NCBI RefSeq assembly: GCF_016462545.1
Contig: NZ_JAEMTA010000003.1
Span: 69,553-133,552 of the forward strand
Reading direction: 5' to 3'
Source: Mycolicibacterium sp.
Lineage (GTDB): Bacteria > Actinomycetota > Actinomycetes > Mycobacteriales > Mycobacteriaceae
Length of the DNA stretch: 64,000 bases
Both the position numbers and the translations under genes were made by a program. Below, one piece after another: positions 24,497 to 30,840 of this stretch. Numbering within the stretch: the first letter of the stretch is position 1; each line of letters opens with the position of its first letter. The notes beneath the pieces are model-generated. The model was not told the origin of the DNA and made no database searches. It was given only the letters and a program-made list of their open reading frames with translations.

Positions 24497-25836
24497 CAGA
24501 CCTCCCGGAAGTCGATGGAGGCAACCCATTTCGTGCAGTGCACGCCCGGAAGGGCGGGCACGATGATCCGGGCCGGATAACCGTGATCGAGGGACAGATC
24601 GGCGCCGTTGACTCGAAAGGCCAGCAGCGCATCGGGATTGAGCACCTGATTGCGCTGCAGCCGAGCGTGGTTGAACGCACCGAAGCGTTCCAGCGAGGAG
24701 ACGATCGCCGAACCCGGGTCGGGCCGCCCCGCGGCGGCGGCGAGATCCGCCAGCCGGATGCCCGTCCACGTCTCGACGGTCGACCACCCCTCCACACAGG
24801 CAAGCGGCAGTTCGACCGTGTGCTGCGGCATGGCGGCCAGCATCGCCCTGTCGAGCACCACGGGCTGCGGGCCGCCCAGCAACTGCAATCGCCAACGGTC
24901 GCCCGTCAGCGCCGGGTCGATGCGAGCCGAGAGGGCGGTGCGATTGATCTGAAAGTCGTTCGGGCCGTCGCCGTAACTGCGGCCACGCGGCAGCAGGACC
25001 GCTAGCGGACGTGTCCACCCGCCGATCGTCTGGCCGGCGGTCAGCACCGCGACCAGCAGTGCGCCGCCACCGACCACCGCCAGAATTCCTCGTCGGCTCA
25101 ACGTGGGCGGGTCGGGATCCGGGGCTACCAGACCGTCCTCGTCGAGAGGCTCGGGAACGGTGTCGGCACGCGACGTCGCGAGCACGCTGCGCATCGACCG
25201 TGAGCGCAGGCTGTGAATCATCTTGGGCAGCTTGACGGCGACGTGGGCGACGAATCCCGCGATGAACACCCACGCGCCGAAGTAGTGGGCGGTGTAGAAG
25301 CTGAACCCGAAGATGTAGTCGTACTGGATGTTCAGGACACCGGTGACGATCTCGAATAGCACACCGCCCACGAGCATCAACAACGACACCCGTTCGATCA
25401 CGTTGGCGACGGAACGCGCAGGGGGCCACGTGAACAACCGGGGGATCACCGACCAGAGCTTGGCCAGCACGACGGGGATCATGATGAGCCCGAGACCGAC
25501 GTGCAGGCCCTGGGTAAGGCGGTACAGCCACTTCGGATTGCTCGGCCAGTCGAACGACGGCAGCTTGAGCCACCCGACGTCCGCCGGGATGGCCATGCCG
25601 AACTTCGGCCCGTAGGCGATGTAGGACAACAATCCCGTGAGGATGACGATCGGCAGGATCACCAGCAGGACGGCGCCGAACACCGACGTCAGCCAGGGGC
25701 CTCGCAGCGGGCTCCGCCACCGGATCCGCGACAGACCGGGCGGTGGATGCTTCTCCAGCGTTTGCCACAGCGCAGCGGGGAACCCGTGCCGGGGTTGGTC
25801 CTCGGGTGCGTCGACGGGCGGCTCGGGGCTTGTCAT
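24496..25836 (-). CDS. Cytochrome b561-like / sulfite-oxidase-type Moco fusion protein
   Basis: A 446-residue fusion. The first 210 residues hold four helices (about 51-75, 110-130, 148-172, 183-205) with haem-ligand-like His in GLHVGLG, TAHYFGAW and FVAHVAVK, as in di-haem b561 proteins. A fifth helix at 250-270 leads to an extracytoplasmic molybdopterin domain of the sulfite oxidase/YedY type, with Cys347 in PLACVEGW as molybdenum ligand and GVHCTKWVASIDF near the end. ATG 25836 has GAGGAG just upstream. It may move electrons between quinone and a periplasmic substrate (inference). It is divergent from a TetR gene across an operator-like repeat. Confidence 0.88.
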   Translation of the reverse strand: MTSPEPPVDAPEDQPRHGFPAALWQTLEKHPPPGLSRIRWRSPLRGPWLTSVFGAVLLVILPIVILTGLLSYIAYGPKFGMAIPADVGWLKLPSFDWPSNPKWLYRLTQGLHVGLGLIMIPVVLAKLWSVIPRLFTWPPARSVANVIERVSLLMLVGGVLFEIVTGVLNIQYDYIFGFSFYTAHYFGAWVFIAGFVAHVAVKLPKMIHSLRSRSMRSVLATSRADTVPEPLDEDGLVAPDPDPPTLSRRGILAVVGGGALLVAVLTAGQTIGGWTRPLAVLLPRGRSYGDGPNDFQINRTALSARIDPALTGDRWRLQLLGGPQPVVLDRAMLAAMPQHTVELPLACVEGWSTVETWTGIRLADLAAAAGRPDPGSAIVSSLERFGAFNHARLQRNQVLNPDALLAFRVNGADLSLDHGYPARIIVPALPGVHCTKWVASIDFREV

Positions 25837-25877
25837 CTCACTCCTCGTCGACGTCGAGCACGGAGACCCACGAACGA

Positions 25878-25895
25878 CTGTACCGGAGAGTACAG
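25878..25895. promoter_or_regulatory. TetR-type operator copy 1 (CTGTAC-N6-GTACAG)
   Basis: CTGTAC (25878-25883) and GTACAG (25890-25895) form a perfect repeat around CGGAGA. It lies 42-59 bp upstream of the b561/Moco fusion gene and about 95 bp upstream of the divergent TetR gene. Two further copies with the same TGTACCG half-site and 6-base spacer lie at 26992 and 27079, so a single local regulator is likely. Confidence 0.65.
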
Positions 25896-25988
25896 GAGCC
25901 TACCGATCGTTGCACAGGCCCGGACTGCGGAGCGTGGTGTTCGAGTCGATGTTACGTCGGTCTTCCGTTCTCTTATATGGTGTTAACC

Positions 25989-26666
25989 ATGCAAACCGGT
26001 CCGCCAGATGGGGTGCGGGCCCTTCCCACCACCGAGCGTGGTCGGCGTACCCGCGCGGCGATCATCGACGCCGCCGCGACCTTGATGTACGAACGGGGCG
26101 TCGCCATGACGAGCCTCGACGAGGTCCTCGCCGCCGCTGGATCCGGTAAGAGCCAGCTCTACCACTACTTCTCGAACAAGAGCGATCTCGTCGGGGCCGT
26201 CATCGAGCGGCAGTTGGAGTGGATTCTCGAAGAGCAACAGCCCTACCTCGATCAGACCGACTCGTGGACGGGCATCCAGGAGTGGGCCGCCCGATACCTG
26301 GACCTGCACGCGCCTCCCGAGGGACCCTTCGCCTGCCCATTGGGCACCATGGCGGCGGAGTTGAAGAACGACGAGGCCTTCCGCCCATTACTCGACGCCG
26401 CCTTCCGGCGGTGGGAGTTGCCACTGGCAGACGGGCTCAGAGCCATGAAGCGCCGCGGCGAGATCAAGCGCAGCGCCGACCCCGACCGACTGGCGGCCAC
26501 GGTGATCGCCGCCCTGCAGGGCGGCATGCTCCTCGCGCGTGTGCGCAACGACGTGACGGTGCTCAAGGACGCCCTGTCCAGCGCCATCGCCGAGCTTCAT
26601 CGCTGGGAAGCACAGGCCCGTCCCAAGACCGTCTCCACGCCCACGGCACGGACCCGCCGCCGCTAG
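25989..26666 (+). CDS. TetR-family transcriptional regulator
   Basis: A 225-residue TetR repressor. The N-terminal helix-turn-helix runs TRAAIIDAAATLMYERGVAMTSLDEVLAAAGSGKSQLYHYF (about 20-60), followed by a ligand domain with the CPLGTMAAELKNDEAFRPLL segment seen in the LmrA/YxaF subgroup. ATG 25989 is favoured; ATG 25977 is in frame, and no ribosome site precedes either, so the mRNA may be leaderless. A TTATAT hexamer and an ATGGT/ACCAT repeat lie at the start. It is divergent from the Moco fusion gene with an operator between, and its stop overlaps the convergent small secreted protein gene. Confidence 0.92.
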   Translation: MQTGPPDGVRALPTTERGRRTRAAIIDAAATLMYERGVAMTSLDEVLAAAGSGKSQLYHYFSNKSDLVGAVIERQLEWILEEQQPYLDQTDSWTGIQEWAARYLDLHAPPEGPFACPLGTMAAELKNDEAFRPLLDAAFRRWELPLADGLRAMKRRGEIKRSADPDRLAATVIAALQGGMLLARVRNDVTVLKDALSSAIAELHRWEAQARPKTVSTPTARTRRR

Positions 26667-26926
26667 CAGCCCTGCGGGCAGGCGATGTCGACGACCGCGA
26701 CGGCCGTATGCCCGCCCGATCCGACGTCGGACGGCCCGCTGACATTCGTCACCGTGCAGGCCGTCAGAGGAGCACTCTGGGCACCGTTGAGTTGCACGAT
26801 GTAGCCCTGGCTGTGCAGGTCGTTGACCGTGACGTCGGCGCCCGCGGCCGAGGCCGAGCCGGCGAAGGCCAGAGCGGCACCGGACAGGGCGACCGACGCG
26901 AACGTCATGATGGCGAATCTCTTCAT
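26663..26926 (-). CDS. Small secreted protein with one Cys pair, paralogue A
   Basis: An 87-residue exported protein. A Sec signal peptide (MKRFAIMTFASVALSGAALA) has a cleavage site near ASA-AGAD, leaving about 60 residues. The mature part has VNDLHSQGYIVQLNG, PLTACTVTNVSGP and VAVVDIACP. The two conserved Cys probably form a disulfide. This pattern repeats in the protein at 27626, so the two are diverged paralogues of a mycobacterial secreted family of unknown role. The stop overlaps the TetR stop by 3 bp. Two TetR-type operator copies lie in its divergent promoter. Confidence 0.8.
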   Translation of the reverse strand: MKRFAIMTFASVALSGAALAFAGSASAAGADVTVNDLHSQGYIVQLNGAQSAPLTACTVTNVSGPSDVGSGGHTAVAVVDIACPQGC

Positions 26927-26991
26927 CGAACTGGCTCCTCAGTTGGACGCGGCGACGTCACTCTCGGCGTCACCCCGACGCCGCGGCTTGA

Positions 26992-27008
26992 CTGTACCGC
27001 GCAGTACA
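26992..27008. promoter_or_regulatory. TetR-type operator copy 2 (TGTAC-N6-GTACA)
   Basis: CTGTAC (26992-26997), spacer CGCGCA, then GTACA (27004-27008). The TGTACCG start and 6-base spacer match copies 1 and 3. It is 66-82 bp upstream of the leftward small secreted protein gene, in the 268-bp divergent region that ends at the haemophore gene. Confidence 0.6.
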
Positions 27009-27078
27009 TCGTGGCGATAGTCCCCTCGGCCCAACGCCTTCGATGTCAATCATCAGTAAGACTTTGGCCTGGCGAGAA

Positions 27079-27094
27079 TGTACCGCTTGGTACT
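27079..27094. promoter_or_regulatory. TetR-type operator copy 3 (TGTAC-N6-GTACT)
   Basis: TGTAC (27079-27083), spacer CGCTTG, then GTACT (27090-27094); the inner GTACC-GCTT-GGTAC is perfectly palindromic. It lies about 100 bp upstream of the haemophore-like gene and 87 bp from copy 2, so both directions of this promoter could be controlled together. Confidence 0.55.
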
Positions 27095-27194
27095 ATTTGT
27101 TCATCTCATTACGGTGTTTCCGACACCTCGGCGCACTACCGTGTTAGTCGGTGGGCCAGATCGAGCGCACCAGACAACGGAGAGGAACACTCTC

Positions 27195-27566
27195 GTGAAG
27201 GACTTCGCGCGGCCGCTCGCGGCCGCTCTGGGAACGGTCGGCGCCGCCGCCCTGGTGTGTTGGTGCCCAACGGTTTCGGCTGATCCGGGTGGTGCCGAAC
27301 GGCCGAACTGCACCGGTGCTGACTTCGCCGTCGTATCTGCCGGCGTCGCGACTGCCATGTCGACCTACCTGTTCACCCACCCTGACGTCAACGCGTTCGT
27401 CACCGGCTTGGAGTCCGAAGCCGACGGTCAGTCGACGATGAAGCTGGTCGAGTACTACGCAACCCACCCAGACGTGAAGGCCGCAACGGAGGCCATCCGA
27501 GCGCCCCTCGCCGATTTCGATCAGCGGTGCGGCTACGGTCGCGCCGCCGAATCGACGCGGGCGTGA
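27195..27566 (+). CDS. Secreted haem-binding protein, MHB-domain (haemophore) family
   Basis: A 123-residue exported protein like M. tuberculosis Rv0203. A signal peptide ends near VSADPGG, followed by the all-helical mycobacterial haem-binding domain: Cys in RPNCTGAD, STYLFTHPDVNAFVTGL, YYATHPDVKAATEAIRAPLADFDQRC. The two Cys should form the fold's disulfide and the paired HPDV motifs are typical. It would carry haem across the envelope or bind it outside the cell. GTG 27195 has AGAGGAA upstream; an in-frame ATG at 27078 overlaps operator copy 3 and is rejected. No IdeR box was seen. Confidence 0.87.
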   Translation: MKDFARPLAAALGTVGAAALVCWCPTVSADPGGAERPNCTGADFAVVSAGVATAMSTYLFTHPDVNAFVTGLESEADGQSTMKLVEYYATHPDVKAATEAIRAPLADFDQRCGYGRAAESTRA

Positions 27567-27625
27567 ACGCGGTGGACCGTCACTCGTCGCTCGACGGTGT
27601 GCACGAGGCTCGACTGAGGAGATTC

Positions 27626-27946
27626 ATGACCACCACGCCGACCTCCCATTCTGCGCGCGTATTCGCGCCGATGTTCCTCGCCGCGGTCGTGTCTTCATTG
27701 GCCGTCGCGGCGCCCGCCGCTGCCGACCCCATCATCCCGCAAGCGGGCTCCGCATCGGCAGACATCATCATCAATGCCCTGACGTCGAGTGGATTCGATA
27801 CCCAAATCAACTGGCTGCAAGGCCATCCGAACGTGCCGCTGAATGAATGCAAGGTGGATGCGATTCACAATCCGAACGGGCCAATGGCAAGCATGATCAT
27901 GCTCTCCACGGTCTACGTCGACGTATCGTGTCCCAACGCGAAGTAA
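27626..27946 (+). CDS. Small secreted protein with one Cys pair, paralogue B
   Basis: A 106-residue exported protein with a long signal peptide ending near AAPAAADP. The mature part has ADIIINALTSSGFDTQINW, PLNECKVDAIHNP and VYVDVSCP, matching paralogue A at 26663 in the order L-x-S-x-G-F/Y, Q-I/L-N, P-L-x-x-C and V-D-V/I-x-C-P. Two Cys likely form a disulfide. GAGGAG lies 4 bases before ATG 27626. It sits 59 bp after the haemophore gene on the same strand, so a shared transcript is plausible. The function is unknown. Confidence 0.82.
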   Translation: MTTTPTSHSARVFAPMFLAAVVSSLAVAAPAAADPIIPQAGSASADIIINALTSSGFDTQINWLQGHPNVPLNECKVDAIHNPNGPMASMIMLSTVYVDVSCPNAK

Positions 27947-27949
27947 TGA

Positions 27950-27971
27950 GCGCGGTAATCGCTTTCCGCGC
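27950..27971. terminator. Possible hairpin between convergent genes
   Basis: GCGCGG (27950-27955) pairs with CCGCGC (27966-27971) across a 10-base loop, four bases after the stop of the small secreted protein and before the end of the convergent lipoprotein gene. The stem is short and lacks a U-run, so this is a weak candidate. Confidence 0.35.
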
Positions 27972-28003
27972 CGAAGTGACGCATTGACCGGAGGACCGGC
28001 GGC

Positions 28004-29227
28004 CTACTTCGCGGTGAGCATGACGTATTGGGCGGCCAGTTGCTGGTGGACGTCGGCCAATTGCTGGCTACGAGCCTCGATCGCATAGCGGCCCGCGGGT
28101 GCCACACAGTAGAACGCCTGCGGGAGTGTGTAGCAGTGGCTGTCGGGGAGCGCCGCGACGGTGTCGGCCGGCGCGAAGCCCTGCGACGAGATCTCCTGAT
28201 TGAACGCATTGGTGATCATCAGCGCGGCGCCTTCGTCCTTGGTTTGGTAGACGTTCGCGCTTCCCATCGCCACCTCGGTGGTGCCCGTGTCCTTGAACAG
28301 CGTCGCCGACGCGATGGGATTGCTCTGGAAGTGCTCCGCCCCGCGGGTGGCATATACCGCGTTCTTCGCCGTTTCGGCTACGGCGGCGGGCAGCGTTCTG
28401 ACGAGCAGCCCGGTGGGGTCCAGCGGGACGGCGGAGAGATCGCCTGCTGGCTGGAACCGGTCGATCAACGGCCCCTGCGCGTCGATCGCCTTGGCGACCA
28501 ACGAGGTGGCCCGGTCCAGTCCGTCGACCGTCTGGGCGAATTGCATGAGCACATAGGGACCGTGGGGCGTGAAGGAGCGCACCGTCGCCCGAGCCTGGTC
28601 GGATCCGTGTGGCGTGAAGGGATACGTGGAGGCGACGGCGTCGGGATGACCGGGGATGGACACCACCGTCGGGGTGATGCCCTTGACGGATTGCTTCACC
28701 GCCGCGTCCCCCATCGCCGCGCTGGCCGCCACGGCCGCGGCCGGATCGGGGAAGCGCAGCACGGCGTTCACCAATGACGTGCGCTCCGGCTCCTCTCGAG
28801 CTGAGGCGAAGCCGTTGATCAGACCGTGCTGGCCCGCGGCGGCGGCGATCCCCTCCGGCCCCAACTGCTGCAACACATTCGCGGAGGCGATGACGTAGTA
28901 GCTGCTGAGATACGTGCCGACGAGCTTCTCGTCGACCTCCCACGGGCCGAGCACGAAGTCGGCCATGTGCTGCGCGTCGGAGACCGCGCCTGCACCCGGG
29001 TTGCCCGAGACCCCCAGCGGCGGGCGGGGCGTAGTCGGATAGCTGCCCGCATCGAGCAGTGCCGGACTGACGACCGGTCGCGGTGGCGCGGTGCTGGTCA
29101 CCGAGCTGATGCTCGCCGACGCCGGGCCAGAGCCGTTGGTGTCAGCGGTATTACCGCACGCAGCGAGGATCAGCGAACAAGCTGCGAGTGCACCGAATTG
29201 CCGACTGCACCGCATCACGTCTCCCAT
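28004..29227 (-). CDS. Exported lipoprotein, DUF7373-like
   Basis: A 407-residue lipoprotein. The signal peptide ends in a lipobox LAAC with Cys24, followed by a Ser/Thr/Pro-rich linker (about 30-60). The globular part has two similar halves, each with TLFKD- or NAVLRFPDP-type strands and an ALPDSHCYTLPQAFYCVAPAGRYA segment, resembling a mycobacterial/nocardial lipoprotein family of unknown function. I chose ATG 29227 (MGDVMRC) because GGAG precedes it and it puts the lipobox at the right distance. It is convergent with the secreted-protein genes and divergent from the chorismate mutase. Confidence 0.85.
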   Translation of the reverse strand: MGDVMRCSRQFGALAACSLILAACGNTADTNGSGPASASISSVTSTAPPRPVVSPALLDAGSYPTTPRPPLGVSGNPGAGAVSDAQHMADFVLGPWEVDEKLVGTYLSSYYVIASANVLQQLGPEGIAAAAGQHGLINGFASAREEPERTSLVNAVLRFPDPAAAVAASAAMGDAAVKQSVKGITPTVVSIPGHPDAVASTYPFTPHGSDQARATVRSFTPHGPYVLMQFAQTVDGLDRATSLVAKAIDAQGPLIDRFQPAGDLSAVPLDPTGLLVRTLPAAVAETAKNAVYATRGAEHFQSNPIASATLFKDTGTTEVAMGSANVYQTKDEGAALMITNAFNQEISSQGFAPADTVAALPDSHCYTLPQAFYCVAPAGRYAIEARSQQLADVHQQLAAQYVMLTAK

Positions 29228-29337
29228 CGCCAACTCCTGACATCCCAACCTAATGGTCGATCCCCGCCAGGGTCTCGCATTGCTTCCAGCCGGTTCCATC
29301 GAGTCTATTGACGCCCGCGCTGGCCTAACGTAGCGAC

Positions 29338-29913
29338 ATGACCACCACCGCATTCGCAACACGTGTCGCGATCATCGCCTCCGGTGTCGCGCTGACCCTG
29401 ATGGCTGCGCCTGTCCAGGCACACGCGGACGAGCAGGCCCCCTTGTTCGCGTTGGTCGACGCCGCCGCGGCGCGTCTGCAGACCGCCGACGCCGTGGCAG
29501 CCTCCAAGTGGACGACCGGCGGGGCGATCGAGGATCCCGCTCGCGAGCAGCAGGTGATCGACGCCGTGATCGCAGCGGCCAGCGACCGCGGCGTCGTTCC
29601 CGGCTACGTCGCCAAAGCCTTCCGCGACCAGATCGACGCGACGGTCGGCGTCCAGTACGAGCGCTTCAGTGAGTGGAAGCTCGATCCCTCCGCGGCTCCG
29701 ACGACGGCGCCGAACCTGTCGGACTCGCGTGCCGCCATCGACGCGCTCAACCGCACCATGGTGTCCGAGATTGCCGAGCAATGGGATTCGCTGCACTCTC
29801 CCGCGTGCTTGGCCGAGTTGGACGACGCCACGAACGCCGTCGTCGTCGCGCGCGGCCTCGACGGCGTGTATCCGCGCGCGCTGTCCTTCGCGACCCGCTC
29901 GTACTGCCTGTGA
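29338..29913 (+). CDS. Secreted chorismate mutase, AroQ-gamma type
   Basis: A 191-residue exported chorismate mutase resembling M. tuberculosis Rv1885c, converting chorismate to prephenate outside the cytoplasm. The signal peptide ends near VQAHADEQ. The mature protein has LVDAAAARLQTADAVAASKW, with the active-site Arg and Lys, then EDPAREQQV, YERFSEWKLDPSAAP and SRAAIDALNR, followed by two Cys (SPACLAEL, RSYCL) for the family disulfide. The role of secreted chorismate mutase in mycobacteria is not settled. It lies about 480 bp upstream of aroQ but does not look co-transcribed with it. Confidence 0.93.
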   Translation: MTTTAFATRVAIIASGVALTLMAAPVQAHADEQAPLFALVDAAAARLQTADAVAASKWTTGGAIEDPAREQQVIDAVIAAASDRGVVPGYVAKAFRDQIDATVGVQYERFSEWKLDPSAAPTTAPNLSDSRAAIDALNRTMVSEIAEQWDSLHSPACLAELDDATNAVVVARGLDGVYPRALSFATRSYCL

Positions 29914-30121
29914 ACACTCGGTGAATCGCAGTCGACCTTCTGGCCACGGGGCACGGTTGCCGATCCAATCATGCTGCCTCCCTGCGGCTTTCGGTAGCTA
30001 GCCCCAGGCCTGTCGACGGTCCTGTCCAGGGTCCGATACCACGGGGATCAACCGATTAGGTGATCGGGGTGCCGACGGTTTACTCTTGCCCGCGGTTCGT
30101 CGTCGACACAGGAAATCCTTC

Positions 30122-30400
30122 ATGCCTCTTCAGCCCACCTTGCGGCGCGCACAATCCCTTCGCAGCACCCGTCGCCAGCGCATCGCGCCGCGCATGAGCT
30201 TCCCGACGGTCGGCCAGAGCTTCGACATCGAGGTCAGCCGCGACCTCGACGGGTGGACCATCCGGATTCCCGAGATCGACGCCGTCACGCATGCCCGACG
30301 CCGAAGCGCCGTCGAACTGGTGGCCCGGGAGTGCATCGCGGCCTCGACCGGCATCCCGCTCGGTTACGTGGCCATCTTCGTCACCAACGAACTCGGCTAA
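30122..30400 (+). CDS. HicB-like small protein (orphan)
   Basis: A 92-residue protein whose central part, FDIEVSRDLDGWTIRIPEIDAVTHA followed by a helix SAVELVARECIAAS, matches the beta-beta-beta-alpha partial RNase-H-like fold of HicB antitoxins. No HicA toxin gene is adjacent, so an antitoxin role is not supported. It has a basic N-terminus of 25 residues; ATG 30122 has AGGAAA upstream, while ATG 30194 (MSFPTVGQ) would give just the domain. It overlaps the convergent aroQ stop by 4 bp. The 208 bp before it hold a possible -10 (TACTCT) and no other gene. Confidence 0.7.
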   Translation: MPLQPTLRRAQSLRSTRRQRIAPRMSFPTVGQSFDIEVSRDLDGWTIRIPEIDAVTHARRRSAVELVARECIAASTGIPLGYVAIFVTNELG

Positions 30401-30840
30401 CCCCTGCGTCCTGCGAGGTATCCGACCGCCGTGTCGTAACCCAGGACGCCTGCGCCGGCCACCACCATCTCGGCCACCGACGACACGTACGAGTGATGCC
30501 GGAACGGCTCGCGGCGGTGCACGTTCGTCAGGTGCACCTCGGCGACGGGTAGCGCCACCGCGGTCAGCGCATCGGCGAGGGCGACCGAGGTGTGCGAGTA
30601 GCCGCCGGGGTTGATCACGATGCCGCAGCAATCCAGGCGGGCCGCATGCACCGCATCGATCAGCACACCTTCGTGATTGCTCTGGACGCAACGCACCTTC
30701 AGGCCCAACCCGGCGGCCGTCGCGATGACGCCCGCCTCGATCTGCGCCAGCGTCGTCGTGCCGTATATCTCGGGCTGGCGGGTGCCGAGCAGGTTGAGGT
30801 TGGGGCCGTTGACGAGCAGGAGCCTTGGCTCGTCGGTCAT
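30397..30840 (-). CDS. aroQ: Type II 3-dehydroquinate dehydratase
   Basis: A 147-residue type II dehydroquinase, normally a dodecamer, interconverting 3-dehydroquinate and 3-dehydroshikimate. Motifs are NGPNLNLLGTRQPEIYG with the catalytic Tyr, QSNHEG, INPGGYSHTSVAL and VHLTNVHRREPFRHHS with active-site His and Arg. It is the second gene of a leftward operon, overlapping the dehydratase fusion by 4 bp. That context indicates a catabolic quinate-pathway enzyme rather than the biosynthetic aroD/aroQ copy usually found with aroK and aroB. Confidence 0.95.
   Translation of the reverse strand: MTDEPRLLLVNGPNLNLLGTRQPEIYGTTTLAQIEAGVIATAAGLGLKVRCVQSNHEGVLIDAVHAARLDCCGIVINPGGYSHTSVALADALTAVALPVAEVHLTNVHRREPFRHHSYVSSVAEMVVAGAGVLGYDTAVGYLAGRRG

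Noticed and set aside
27078-27194. Earlier ATG start for the haemophore-like protein
   Set aside because: It would put operator copy 3 inside the coding region and place a second hydrophobic stretch before a normal signal peptide. GTG 27195 has a proper ribosome site.
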